Positions 21,101 through 36,100 are shown, counted from the first letter of the stretch. The stretch: 64,000 nucleotides of DNA from Undaria pinnatifida (GCA_012845835.1 JABAKD010000026.1:15166533-15230532), one strand, 5' to 3'. Numbers and translations: made by a program. Notes: a model not told the origin generated them from the letters alone.

Positions 21101-24100
21101 GAAGCGATACACAATAGCATTACTTTCTTGCCAACAGCGTGAAAGGCATGTTCGTTTGTCAAATGATGGGGCTCTGAGGTATACATATATATACATATAT
21201 ATATATATATGTATTACAAGAAGCATACCCTCCAGCTGTGAGATCAAGATGTCGTCGACATTCGATTCAGCTAGCTGTGTGTGATACTCCGATCGCGCGT
21301 TTCACTGGGTGCGTGTCTTCATTGAGGGTACAGGTCGGCGACTCCCCTTGGAACTACAAGGTAGCTTGTACCAGGATCAACAGGTTGATGTGGATCAGTC
21401 TGTGCGCGGAAAGTATGAAACCCGTTTTTGACGGGGACACAATCTGACAGCTAGCTGCTGTGGAAGGGAATGCATAGTCTATCAAGTTAATCATGTAAGT
21501 CGTGTATTTAGGGAAGGGGGGTCGGAGATATTCACGGCATGGGCGGCGAGGTTTAAAAGAAGAGGCAGCAGGGGGGTCGGGAGGGGGCAGGTGGGGGCAA
21601 GATAATATGTGCGCGGAAACTCTGATTCCTTTAACAGGACCAATCGGACGGTTGCGGAGCGAACACCGTCGTGTCAGTTATCATGTGTATCTAGTATGTC
21701 CTACAACCGGTGAGGAGAGGGCGGAGTGTTCGATTGGGGGAGGGGGGTGAGAGGGGGAATGTTCAACAACGTTGACTAGCACAAATGTATATTTGTTAGG
21801 AGCTTGCTGTTCGCGTGGTGCTTGGCGATGGTGAGGGTGGCAGGGAAGAAGGGGGCGTTGGGGGGGGGGGGCGATGAATTGTAGATTCGGCATGGATGGC
21901 AAAAACAAGTTGAGGTGATATCAACTGGCTGGTAGCGTTTATTGCTGTGGTAAGTTTTTTTTTTGGATGGAGGGGCGGGAGAGAACAAAACTAGGGGGGG
22001 GGGGGGGGGGGGGGGGGGGGGATCCCTTTAGATCGCATGAATGTACACCTGGGAGGAACTATGCCATAAGCGCTAGGTATAGGTGATGGAGCGGGTGTTG
22101 GGAAAAGTGAGGGCTGGGAGAAGGGTGAATTGGAGCTACGGTATAGGTGGTTGGATAGGTAATGAGGTGATATCACCTGCATGGTAGTGTTTATTAGGTG
22201 GGGCGGCGGGGGGGGGGGGGGGGTGCTTTTTGGGTGTGTGTCAAGGGAGGGGTGGTGAGGGGTAACGACCTTTTCGGAATCTCCCGTACAATCCAACAAT
22301 CAGGCCTGGCAATTGATATGTCTTACCTTTGGTATACTTGTGTTTGTTCGGGTGTGTTTCTCTGCTCCACAGTGATTCTAAAGCCTGTCCTGTTAACACG
22401 GACTCGATTATGCAATTTCATGTGAGCACAACCACAACACCACGTATTCACGACAGGTGTAAAGGTGCCTGCTCTAACGTGGAGGTATCACTAGGTCTGC
22501 GCATTTGAAGCGCTTGATATCGCTCTGATGGTTCAAACGTACGAAAATTGGGGAGATAAAGGTGCGTCTGAATTTCGTCATATTTCGTACATGATCTATT
22601 GGTTTGGGTTCTTGTAGCCAAGAACGAACAGCATCGCTTGACCGCAGTGAGTGTCTTTAACGGCTAGACCGGGCTGCCTTCTGCCAATCGTTTAGAGACG
22701 GCAATGTATAACGAAGTCGACGCAGTTTCTCCAGCTGATCAACGCACCCGGCCCCGGTTCCATCGCATACACCCGGCTATGCCCAACAAGGTGATGCAAG
22801 GGGGTTGTGACGCCATTGTTTTGCTGCTTACTGCGCCAGGCTAGACTTGCGTGCGTGTCGTTTGGTACTATGAGTAAATTCGTCATATTATATTTCCCCA
22901 ACAAGGTCTACTAATTGGGAAAAGTTTGGACGCGGGTCGGCATGTCCGTGGGCTTCTGACAACACGGCCATGGCTATCGTTCAGTTTCAGCTGTCTCGAA
23001 CATCGTGTGAAGGACACACTGGACAATCGCCCTAAAATGGAGCTTCTATGGCACCGGGGTTGGCGTTGGTCGGATAAAAATGTTGCCGTCAAGGAGCTCT
23101 CGATACACAAGAAGCTAAGAGCACCGCCTTACCACCGAACGCCATGACTAACGCCATCGATCGGTAAGCCTGTTTTTGTGGGGGCCCGCCACGGTTTCGC
23201 TAAAACGTTCGGCAGAGATGACACCGACGAAGCAGTCTGCAATTCTCTTGTCTTGAGTTGGGTTTACCAATAATATCGCACAGATCGAAGCCACTTACTG
23301 GTTGTAAAACGTTCGAAAACGTACTAGCTAAAGTTTTTAAAAATCTTATCCAAAATGTTGAGCCCGTAATGTCAGCGAGCTGAGAAGACCTTCCGTGGCA
23401 TGAAGCTTCCCTCCGTCTTTCGAGCAAGCCCAACGAGTAACAATACCATTGCCAAACGAGCTGCTCAAGCATTGTGCACGTGATTCCCCCACAGCATGGC
23501 GCAGACCTGCAATGGTTATTGTGATACCGGTAATGCCAAGGACATGCAAGTCCACTATCCAAACCTTAACCATTCGAGGAACAGGAGACCACGAAAACAG
23601 CTTATCGTACACCTGCCTGTTGTAGCCAGGGCCCGCGTGGATTTCACAAGCCGAGGTAGATGAACGACACTGCTTATCAGCAACTTCCAGCGTCGGTGAC
23701 GAAATTCCTTGTCGTAAACAGCGGAGGCGTAAAAATCTTCGATACAGCAACGCAATTTCAAGAATATGTGTATACGTACTTCGTGTCGTGTGTAGACAGT
23801 CCTGCTATTATTGCATACAATAACCATGTATTACACAACGAATATAGGCACACTGCGGCTGTGAGGTCAAATATTTTGTCGAATCAAATATTATGGAAAC
23901 AAAAATACACTCCAGCTGTGAGATCGAAGACTTCGTCGAAACCCATCTTCGCAAGCTGTGTGTGATACTCCGATAGCGCGTATTAATTGGTGGGTTTCCT
24001 CATTACATTTAGGATATAGGTCGGCGACTGCCCTTGGAACTACAATACGTAGCTTGTACCAAGGTGAACGGGGTGATATTAATAAAATTGAGCGCGGCAA

Positions 24101-27100
24101 AATAAAACCCGTCTCTGAACGGGGGCAAATTTGACAGATGTGGAAGGAAAGGCATCCATTTATAAAGTATATCCTGTGAGTAGTAAAATCGGTGACGAGC
24201 GGGCGGAGAGTGTTTCAGGCGTGGACACTGGGGGCGAGGGCGGGGCGAGGTAGTAGAAGGGGGTGGCAACCCAATCTGTGCAGCAGCTATAAACCCTTGA
24301 AAGGGACAAATCTGACGGTCGTCGGAGGAGTGCATCAGCGTATCATGTATATCCTGCAAATCGTATATCCGATGAGGAGAGAGGGGGAAGAGTTCGAAAG
24401 GGGAGAGGGAGGAAAAGGGGGACGTTTGTCTTTACTGTTTCACGTCGCATAAAGCTATGCCAGGATCGAATATATGCAAGCTGTGCGTTTTGCTCCGATG
24501 ACGCGAATTGCAAGGTCTGCCGTTGCGGACGTAGGTCGTCGAGTGCCCTCAGAACCACCAGTACCAGGGGAAACGGGGTGATTTTTTCAATTTTGTGTGC
24601 TCAAACCACGCCTTCCATGTTTTGGGTGGACTAAATCTGACGACTGTACAATTGTCCAGCGTCTTATGCATATATATACTGTGTGGTCGTATAGCGCGTG
24701 AAGGGAGGGCGGGAGAATTGGTCGAGTTTGGGGGTAGAGCAGGTAACGGGGGAATGGTTTTCAAATGTTTGGACGATGAATACAATCGGTGAATACTGCA
24801 CATGGGGTGCTACGCGTAGACGAAGGTAGTGGCGGCGGGGAAGGTTGTGAAGGGGGATACATTGGAAATTTCTGGCGATATAGAAAATGACGAGATATTT
24901 CATGCATTGCTCCAAAAAGGTAAAGATATAGTCTATAGTCTATATTGTAAAAACTAAAATACACTCCAGCTGTGAAATCGAATTTTTCGTCGAAACTCAT
25001 CTTTGCAAGCTGTGTGTGATACTCCGATCGCGCGTATTACGAGTTGTGTGTCCTCATTATAGATATGGGTCGGCGACTCCCCTTACAACTACAGTGTAGC
25101 TATCAGGGTCAACAGGGTGATGTTAGGCAGTCTGTTCGCACAAAAAAAAAACTGTTTCTTAGGGGGACAAAAACTGACAGCTGTGAGAGGAAGTAGATCA
25201 GTTTATCAAGTGAATGCTGTAAGTCGAATAACCGGTGAGGGGAGGGCGGAGTTTCAAAGGGCGAGGGGGCCCGATTTTGATCAACGAGGGCGGGGAGAGG
25301 GAGAGGGTGGGGACAGTTGGGCAGCTCAATTTGTGGGTGGAATTAAAAATCATTCTTCTTGTCGTTGAGGGTGGCAGAAGGTGTTGGCGGGCGGGGGGGA
25401 GGGCTTTAGGTCGCATAAATGTAGGGGTTTCTTATGCGCGTGGTGCTAGGTCGAGACGATGGTGCGGGTAGTGGGGAAGGTGGGGGGCGTCGGGGGCGGG
25501 GGTGGGAGTGAGAATTGCAGCAGGGGCATGGACGGCTCTAAACCGATAATGATGTGATATCCAGGGAGTGAAAGGTGTTATTAAAGTGATGGATTTCTAT
25601 ACTAGGTAGGGCGTTTGAGCAAGAGAGGGCGAGGAGGAAGAGGACGGGGGGGGCAGGTTTCAAGAGGTTTAGGTCACATGTATTACCAAACTACACTCCA
25701 GCTAGGAGATCAAGGATTTATTTGGAACTAATCTTGGCAACAATGTGTGTGGTCCTCCGATCGCGCGTGTTAATGGGCTTGCTATATGCGCGGTGCTGGG
25801 TCTAGGCGATCGTGCGGGGTGTGAGGAACAGGGGATCGGGGAGCGGGGGGGGGCGGGGCGGGATTTCAATATTTGCGCGGAAGCTATAACCGTTGAAACG
25901 GGATGAGTCTGACGGTTGTAGCAGAAAGACATCGCTGTAAATCACCCGCCTGGTAATGTTAGATGTAGATATATATTCAAAAACATGTACTTTCCAGCTT
26001 GTGGGCAATCTGTGGTCACAGGCGTCGTTCTTTCTGCTCCCCTGTCCTTGCCTTCATTGCTTTTGGCACGTAGGGTTCTGCAATCCCATTGCTTGTCGAT
26101 TTTTCATCGAGTGTTGCTAACTCAAGCTTTCGCGCTTTCCGCAAGACAATTTGTGCACAAGAAAAAGTTCCCACGAATTTGTGCGCGTACGCACTCGGGG
26201 GGATTCGAACTCACGCAACTGATCTATGCCAGGCTCGAGGATAACCTGATACGCCGCCGGGGCGACCGTCTGATATATATAGACTATACAATTGCCGACA
26301 AGTGCTCGTGTCTCTGACGTACTTTGACTTCGGCCCGGGGCGTCGGCGGAAATTCATTGTTCCTCTCTGTGGATGACTCCGCGAGTCTCCACACCTTAAC
26401 GCATTTGCTTCGCCCAAAACGAATGCCCACTCACGAAAACCACGCATATTTACTTGTGCCTAGAACGATAGGTGCAGAATGTACTGCTAATATCTACCGC
26501 GCTCCTCACCGTCGTCGTCGACGCATTCAGTCATCAACGAACATACTTCACCGTCGGTGCATTCCAGTCCGAACGAAGAACAACCTGACAGCGGTATTTC
26601 CGAACCTTCGGACTGGAGTTCCGTGCAGGTTTTATCGGAGAACGTGTTCATACCGAACTCCCCGGTAGCGGCGTCGCACACAACGATAGCGCTACTATTG
26701 TCGGAGTTTAACGCGCACTCGTTAAAATTGTCTGAGTATAATATATCCGGGGAAAAGGGCGGATACACGAAAACGGCGAAAGCAGAGGACACGGTTCAGG
26801 GGAGGCAGGAAGAAAGAAGGCGACGAGAGAACAAGATAAAATTAGCAACAGCCAAGGATGAGAGAGAACACGTTGCAGACACAGTGAGGTCGCCGGGCTC
26901 AGCGGGTCAGCAAGAATTAGTATCGCATACCGAGTATCTAGTAACAGCATTTAAGGGGGAAAATTTTTGAAGGCCGTGCACACCATGCGATGCCTACCAT
27001 CGGCAGCACCGTGTGGCATCGAAAAAACAATCACCGAACAAACCGTCGTAATGCCAGCGGCTGCCTGCAGCACGCGATTGTTTCAAAGTGGAATGCCTTC

Positions 27101-30100
27101 AATAATTCAATATACGATGTATATGCTGGAAAAAAAAAATGAAAAAATTGTCTCTTTCGCTTCAGGTTTTACCTCCATACCAGGTATTATTACTTTCCTG
27201 ACACAACTATTATCCACACAATCGCGAGAAAATGAGACAGCGGCGTACGTTTCGATTTGTCGTTGACATCTAACCCCCCCCTTCCAGGGAGCCTACCTCA
27301 CCATGTACAACTACAACTACTCGTAGCTGTTGTCTGCCAGACAACTACAGGTTGAAAAAATTATGCAACTAGTTTTCTGTAGACAACTAACTACTGTCTG
27401 GAAAAGTTATGCAACTAGTTGTCTGTAGACAACTACTGTTTGGAAAAGTTATGCAACTACTTGTCTATAGACAAATACTGATCGAAAAAAATGTGCAACT
27501 AGTTGTCTGTAGACAACTACCGTTTAAAAAATAAATTGCAACTCGTTGTCTGTAGACAACTACTGTTTGAAAAACTTGTGCAACTACTTGTCTGCAGACA
27601 ACCACTGGGTGAAACACCTATGCAACTAGTTGTTCAAGGACAAATACTGAGCGGCCGGGCACAACAAAAAATTGCTGCCTGATTAGCTGCCAGCGGAAAA
27701 AAATGAACGTTCACGTTGTTCAATATGTGCTACTCCTGATCGACGTATGTGCCATACCCGGTCGGGGTATTAAACGAAGGCCATTGATCTTCGTCTTTAC
27801 ATCTTCCACGTTATTGCATGTATTATATAAATTACTACATATCTTTGATCTCACAGCCGAAGTGTATTTGAATATTATTTGTGACCTAAACCTCCTAAAA
27901 AATCCCCCCCCCCCCTCTTGCTCTCCCTTACTCAAACGCCCCACCAAATATCGAAATCCGCCACATTATTAAACACTTCACGCACAGGATATCACCTCAT
28001 TTTCTTTCGAGAGCCATCCATGCCGCTGTGTCCCCCCCTCCCCCCCCGCCTCGAACGCCCCCTTTTTCCCCATCACCCGCACCATCGCCTAAACCTAGCA
28101 CCACACGTATAACAAACCCTTCACCTAAAGCCCTTTCTCCCCCCCCCCGCCCCCCCCCCCCGCCCCCACACCCCCCACCTCCCCCCCAACCCATCCCAAC
28201 CCCACCCCCTCGAACACTCCACCCTCTCTTTACTCACTGATTGTACGACTTACCCCAGGATATACATGATAAACTGATGTATTATTTCCCAAACCGTCAC
28301 ATTTATCCCCTCAAAATAATGTATAGTCTCCAGGCACATATTGAGCTGCCCCCCCCGCCCCCCCCCCCCCCCCCCCGCCCCAACCCCCCGCCCCCCGCCC
28401 TCAATAATTACTGATGCCAAAACCGTCAGATTTATCCCCTCGAAGGATTTATAGCTTACATGCACAAATTGCCCCCTTCCCCCCCCCCCCCCCCCCCTCC
28501 TCCAAACCCGCTCGCTTTTGATCAAAACCAGGCCCCCACGTCCTTCAAAACTCCGCCCCACCCCCTCACCGATTATTCGACTTACAAGATTCACTTGATC
28601 AAAGGTTACATTTCCCTTCACAGCTGTCAGATTTTGTCCCCATCAGAAACGGGTTTATAGTTTCCGCGCACAGACTGACTAAAATCATCCTGTTGACCCT
28701 GATAGCTACACTGTAGTTGTAAGGGGAGTCGCCGACCTATATCCTTAATGAGGACACACAACTCGTAATACGCGCGATCGGAGTATCACACACAGCTTGC
28801 AAAGATGAGTTTCGACGAAATCTTCGATCTCACAGCTGGAGTGTATTTTCATTTTTTATGATAAATTACGCGAATTTGCCGTAACTGCTTGTGCTGCCGA
28901 CAAGCCGGTGCCAAAACCCCCGAAAGTCCGTGTGTTTCGTAACACTTGCATACCCGTACCCCCAACTCCTGGAAGTTCTCCAAGACCACCATACCCTTAC
29001 CCGGAATCCACAAACCCTACAGAACAAAACCTTGCAATTGTCGGCGCAACGTATTACGCGCACGCTATCGATGACTGCTCTGGGACTTTTAAATGAATCT
29101 GCTGTGAAGACAGCACGATGAGGTAACTGCATATGCCCACCCTGTACAACTGCAACTACTCGTAGTTGACTGCCGGTTCTTTTTCGGATAAGGACCTCGG
29201 AGCACACGTTCTGGTGGGTCGAGACTGGGCGACACATATCAACAAGGGCAACTTCGGCGTTGGGATCCACATGCAGTGTCTGGCGTTGATGATTGAGGTG
29301 CACAAAGTTCGGCAACTCTTATGTCTCCGATTGCTTGTGTTCCTGTATGCCTCAGGTCCACCACTTTATAGCTGTCATACCTGCCAAGACCACAACCACC
29401 TTGTCTACGGAGTAGTTCCCTTTGACGCTAGCTGGCATCGAACACATAGCACGCAATCGTATCGCGCTGAGTCACACGGATGGCTGCACACCACACAAAA
29501 TGTTTGTGTAGTCAGCAGTACTCAGGCATATCCTGGAACACAATCGATGTCAAATCTAATCAAAACAAGCTCATTCCGCTAGCTGCACTATGCGAAGCAC
29601 AAGAGTCAGGGAAAAATAACGATTGACGCTCGTCAAGGCCTATGAAAAATATTTATAAAAAAGGAGTTTCAGGTAAAAATACATGTGAACCCCCTCCCCG
29701 CCCACCCACCCCCATTTTCTTTTGCCTCCTCAACAGCGTACAAAAAATATCAACGGCCGTGGGATATCGGTTATTATACGGGCTGGATATGTGGGTTTCC
29801 ACTTTGAAATAGCGAAATTTGAACAACCACCGCCAAATATTTGCGAAAATTTCGACCAGGGTTACCTTTTACATTGTTTTTAAAATGTTTGACCTCGTCA
29901 AATATTTCAGACCAAATCAACTTATACAACATTATACAAACTCCCTAAAACACCGTGTTAGATTGACCTGCAGAAAATACAAACACGTTCGTGTTTGCCA
30001 TTAGCACCCGAAGCGTTGTCCTCGATCGGGGAGCTTAAGACCTCTTTCAAAAAAATCTGATTTGGAGAAATCATTACTGCCACCGGATGAATAATCCCAT

Positions 30101-33100
30101 GGCCTCGGTACACGACGGGAGACGTTCGAAGCATTGGCCTGTTTCAGAAACGGTTTCGGACGGAAAGTGCTACCTCGATCATGGCGCACGTCTTGAGTGC
30201 TCATGCTCATGCTCATGCTCATGCTCATGGTCACGCTAATGACCATGCGAAAATGCTCATGCTAATGCTCACTCGCGCACGCATTTAACAATAAGTCGAG
30301 GAGTTCATCTATTAATAATTATGTTTTCTTGTAGTATTTAAATTTGTAAAAGCAACGCTCTGAAGTGAAGAACACACACAATATATTATAATTGTCATAA
30401 AAACTGATCATTTGTATTTTTTTTCACATTCACCACACTTTCACAGTTATATATTCTGCGCGGTAGATGAAGTAAAAATAATAATGAAATATCATTTTCA
30501 TCAGATCGCACGTCCACCCTCCGGGAAGTACCTAGTAGGCCATGGCGCTACAATAACTGCTAACGGATGGAGACCACCACCAACAGAACCAACATGACCA
30601 ACATAATGTGGCGCATCGAGCAGATGTTTCATCGTTGACCGAGGCAAGCACACCAGAACGTATGCACGCGAAAAAGGGGATCGCCGCCCTTATGTACTGT
30701 CATATTTGTACACGTACCAGGGGCATTATGTTATCTTTTTATGTGACGCTAGCATGTAGGCCACCTCCTGGTATTGATGACAACGAATACCGTCGTAACC
30801 AAAGGCTATGGTGCAGTTACTCTTGCCGAAGGTGTGGCGGTACAGCAGGGACCCCGGCAAAGGTCGGGATACTCATCCTGTGCACGCCGAACGCTGGCTG
30901 TGCAAATAGATGTCCACCCTTTATCGTTTATTACCAGCTGTAGGAACAAATAAATATGCATGCCAGGTAAATGAAGTACACGGTCAACATATACAAGGTA
31001 TCATGGTATATTCGCCAAGCCCTGGTGATCACTTGCAACAGTGGTGGTTTTGTCAATCTTTTCTGTCGTACAGCAGCCGAAAGCAGATGGAATAATATGT
31101 CTCGCGCGGACCATGTGCGCCGTAACGCTGGACGTAAGGGACACGGTGAAGACCCGAACGGTGTGCGCAGAACACGGCGCCGACATGCCGCAACACTGCG
31201 GTTTCGGTGAGACAAACAGGGTGCCAGCACTAAACCCTAACTTATGCCGAGCTATCTTTGTTTCCCTAGAAGGGGCTAATCTCCTGTCATCCGGATCTTA
31301 CCCACGGCGTGTTTGACAAAGACTCCACAGATGGTGGTACAGTGATACCCTGGTAGTGGTCGACCTCTATCTAGCGTGGTATATTTGGTAGGTGAGTGCG
31401 CGGATCCTGGTTTTGTCACGTACGTCTACACGCGCTGTCTCTGCAAAATATATTACGGGAGATTGGTACCGGGGGGCCTCGCACTGGGTAGAAGGTGTTA
31501 CGACGATGCCTTGTATATGTCCGCGCTGGGTACGTTTTAAGCCATAATCTTTCCTAGCTAACTGGGAATTTTAATTGGATCGACGCACGTACAACTACTG
31601 TACCACAAATATACTCCGCTCACCCCACACGCACTAGCACACCAGCACACGTAACCCGTAACACAAATGCAGGCCTACTTGACAGGACGACGCAGTGTTT
31701 TAACACATAGAAACTATTTATAGAAGAGAAAGCGTACGCCAGAGTCGTTCTGCAATAGCCCCCTCCGACGTTTCTTTAGCAAAATCACCGGTTTCAAACC
31801 GGCCCCCGGACGGACACGCTGAAATACGGTGTCCCTCGACACCCCGACGTCATCGATCGACAGGCCCTGGCAACATAGGAAAATATATTGATGGTACCTT
31901 GTTTTCGATTGTGTCCTTTACTGTGTCGAGCAGCCATGAAGCGTTCGTTCTACACAATGGCTGTTTGTTTGTGAGCCTATCGTAGAATCAGTCGACACAG
32001 AACCGGAAACACATGCACTTGTAAACGTTCGTCCATGGGAATCGATGTTTACCTCTTACGTATGTATGGTCTAGCGGTTACATTGGAACGGCACTCTTCA
32101 TAGCGTCGGTCCTGAGTTGCGAATCCCACGAGCGTCAATTTTTTTGTTTATTTGCAAAATCAAAAATAGAGACGGAATCAACGGATGAGAACGTGTAACT
32201 GCGAGATACGTAGGCCTAATTGGATTAGTCCACGAGGGAAGAAGTAACTGTACTGTTCTCACAATAAGAATAAAGGCACGTACCGAAGTGGGGATGTGCA
32301 AGGAGAGCCTGATTATTGACTCTGGTCAACACGTATTATCGGCGTTTCGTTCATCGCGGTATGTTGCGTACCTGGTGACCTCTATTAGACGGCTGCATTG
32401 GGGTAAGACATATCATCCAGAAAGATCGAGAGCACTTGACGTAGTCATGACAGTACTTCAAGAGCACAGGGGACGTAAATGAAGGCCATATTTAATTCGA
32501 AGCGCAACTCCATTTGCAGTAAGTGATACATTTTTATTGTTTGTATTGTTTGGTGAGCGGGGGCAGTCGAGCTAGCACAACATCAGCACCGGAGCAGTTA
32601 CGTCTAAGATTTGCACAACGCACGCATGCACAACGCACACACAAACACCGCACACACAACATATACGCACAAGGTACGCACGGACAGCGCACGCATAAGG
32701 CACACACGCAGAGCACACAATCAGTGCACCCACATACAACACGAACAGTAGGCGCGCGCAAAAAGCATGAACGCAAGATGCCCGCACGTACGCGCAGCAC
32801 ACCCGCACAGGAGTGAACTCACGCACAACGCACGGACGCACAAGGCACGCAAGCAGAAGGAACGCACACGCAAGGAACGCGCATTCACGCACAATGCCCG
32901 CTGGCACGCCCAAGGCTCTAACACCACGCTCTTGACGTCCGGGGCCGGCCCAACCCCGGTTGCACATTTTTGCGCACACTCCACGGCAATATTTTCGGGA
33001 TTTTCCATCGTGCCCAATACGTCTGGAATGGGCGGTCTCGCAGGCGGGGTGCTATACCCCCCATGGCCCTGCCTGAGAACACAAGCAAGGGCCCGTAGGT

Positions 33101-36100
33101 GGGAAGGACCAAGGTGGGCCAGCGAGCGGGAGCAGTGAGCCGAGAAAACAGAACGGTCTGCGGCCTCTGTGACACAGAGGACATGAACGCCGACCATTCG
33201 CACGACACGTGCCCCCAAGCGGTTATGTATGCCACCAGTGCCACCACCAGGTGGGGCACGTTGAGGCCACCTGCCGGCAAAAGTAGTGTTGCCGGGCACT
33301 TGGGATTGGTTTCGATGGGATATTGGCCCATGTCGAGGGCCGGATTAGACGGAGATTGTTGCATGTTGTGTGCATGATAAAGAGTGCGTCTGCTCAGTAG
33401 ACCGCGGGGCGTAGAGCAGACGGACCTCAGGGACCTGTTTGTTTTTCTTGTTTGATTGCTTGCTTGCCAGCTTGTGTGAATGTATGATATATATGTACAC
33501 ATTTCGTGTATATGAACGGTTTTAAGAGAGAGAGTCGGCCGTCGGATTGCCCATTCGCAGTATTAGATAGACGTCGGTGCAAAGAGGAAGATGATATGAC
33601 TGGCACGCCCCGGCGACCCTCCCTGGTAATTCGAGACGGGGTTGGCCGGGTTCGTCCGGATCCACAAGCGCAAAAGGGGGGGGGGGTGGTTTTTGGTTTT
33701 TAATCCCGACAAGAACACGACATGTGAGGAGAAGGGGCGTGTTCCCTCCCCCCGCGCTCCATAAGACAACGCACACGCGATTAAGGTGGTTTTAACTGGG
33801 CCTCGCGAGGTGGTTTGGAAATTGTTCGTTCATTTGGCAGTTTTCCTAATCGCGGCTCTTTGAAAACAGGGTGAGAGGCAACCGGCGCCGAGCCTCCGGT
33901 GTACGGATTTTGCCCCCCTTTAGTCCCCGTGTTTGGAATGAGCCAAGGATGACACAAGTTTAAACGGGCGACCGCCAGGCGGAGCTTCAACAACAGAACA
34001 GTACATTATGATATTATGCACACTCCAACGGTAACGGAAACTCGGAAGGAGCTGTTCGCACAACGCACGGATTTTTTTTTTAAATCTTTTCCGTCGTTAT
34101 TTTTCATGTTGTTGTGGTATTCAGCCCCAAATCGTTGAAGCAACGCGTGAGCGAAGGACGCCACGAAATTGGATATGCTGCAATGTCATTAATCCTGAAT
34201 GAACAGTATAGGGAGAAAACATGTACGGGTAAGATAAACATCTATATGGGGATCGAACTATTAATCAGGCGGGACAAGCCGTAAACGCGGGCACGCGAAG
34301 GTAGTTCTCTCCCACGGTCCCCACAAGGTATCTCGCCCGCACATCCCCAAAACATACGACATCATGCACTGTTCAGTTTTCAACTCTTGAGGCATCCATC
34401 ATATTAATAGCGTAGTGCCGAACTCACCACTACACATGGAGGTAGTTCACCTCAATGAGGTCATAATCGTACGACCGCTGCCGCTGTTTTTAGGCGTGTA
34501 GGAACGGTGGAGTAGCCATGTGTCAGCAGCCACACACCTTCCGAGAAGCCCCTGAACGTCTCCCATGATACTATATAGCAAGGATTATAGCGAAGATTTT
34601 GTTTTGGAGTTGGTGCGCGACGCACGCTCGCTAAAATTTAGATGCTCAATAGTAAATTTCAGAATCATTCCAAACACCGTATCGGCACCTACCGTTTCGG
34701 TAGGACGACACGAGCGGTAGAAACATGCGAAATATTGGCAGACAAACCAAGAACCTGTTTTCCATAAACATGGTACACCATTTCCCATTTTCACATATTT
34801 GTCATGGTACAGATACCACGGGTTTCGCTGGAACTGAGGGACCCTTCTTGTTCAAACTTTACCGTATTGTCTCCGGACGAAAGAGGAGCCTCGACGGGAG
34901 GGGGGTTAACGCAACCTACCCACGCACCGTCCGACCGAGCATTGGAATAGCCAAACCATGCCAGCTAAAGACTCGGTGAAAGCCCCGTCACGAAGAGAAG
35001 AAAAAAATGTTCGAGACCATTTGAACGCGTCCACCTGTATATTGATGGGAACGATGCGTAGATCCTGTTGCAGGTTTCCCGGAAGAACACAGCCGGCAGA
35101 TGTTGAGGATTTTCCTCGGTGAGGTCAGGTTTGACGAATTTATAGATGCGAAATCGGAAGGGGGAGTCTTGGGACGGCAGCGAATTGGAAGAAAATCACC
35201 CCGGCGTCATTTGCAAAGCATGTTCGGTACGTGTTACGGTAGGGGTAGCCCTTTTGGTCAGAAACGGTACCTAAGTGAGGGGCCTACTTCTCCCAAAATC
35301 GTCTGAAATGTAGAGGATATAGATTTCCATGACTCTCGCGGTGTACCCTCTAGCCCTTGGGATTTTCACGGCCGGTATTGTAGGAGCTTTGTTACGCTCA
35401 ATAATCACTCTTTGCGAGAGGCGTTAGGCTCTGAAAGTGAGAGACCAATGAAGATAAAAAAAAAGATGGATAGGAAAAAGAAAAACGTGGTCAACCTCTA
35501 TCGTAGCACGGGTCATTTCCTACACATTTCAGCAGTGAGTAGGCAACGAACTACCGCGGCCACAATGGTAGGGCATGGCGGACCTTCCGGCTGATGCTCA
35601 CGTTTGGGGGGAACCCATCAAACCCGGGTTATGTCGGGAACCCAGGTTGTGTCAACTTGGGGTGGAAGATGGCTGAAAGCACAGACACAACCCGTTCATC
35701 GTGGACAAGGTGAGGAAGGTGGCTCTACTGAAATATCATCATGAAAAGGGGTGCGTACCAGGAACACCCTGGACAAAGAGGGCCATATTCCCCTCGACCC
35801 GTAGTCGTGGACACATTTCTGTTGGGAATTGGAAGTAGACTAACATTTGTACGTTCGGACCGTGCTTGGTTCTGGTTGGACGTCCGCTCTTTACGTTCAT
35901 TACGCCTGCTCGGCAGTAGGACAGCAGAACGTGAAGGCAAATCATGTACAGTACTGATCTTGATCTAGGATTACCTTGTGTCACGAATCTCCGCTCCACA
36001 CGCAACGGAGACCCCCGAGGGCAGGCCGACGCGGCTCGAGCCGCGGTACGCCTGGAGCTTTACATGTTCTATAGAATGTTTCATGCCCGAGTGTGCAGAA

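Larger units (their letters stand above)
19624..26509 (-). other. Intron 2 (6,886 bp), filled with repeats
   Basis: Bounded by GTGAGGAG and GTGCAG. It contains an AT microsatellite (21181-21213), a run of fold-back-family copies (21226-22260, 23850-25960) and a SINE (25995-26272). 19624-21180 shows no gene, apart from a small GGCCGC/GCGGCC hairpin near 20292-20309. 22460-23840 shows nothing recognisable. Confidence 0.6.

Noticed and set aside
29166-29582. RNase H domain call
   Set aside because: Only a single YRAE-like motif, so kept as a very low confidence note and not as a gene.
30198-30270. CRISPR-like short repeats
   Set aside because: Simple hexamer microsatellite without spacers. The other tandem arrays also lack constant repeat/unique spacer structure.
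32534-33299. Cys/Val-rich minus-strand frames resembling a secreted Cys-rich protein
   Set aside because: They translate the CGCACA minisatellite. Composition explains the cysteines.
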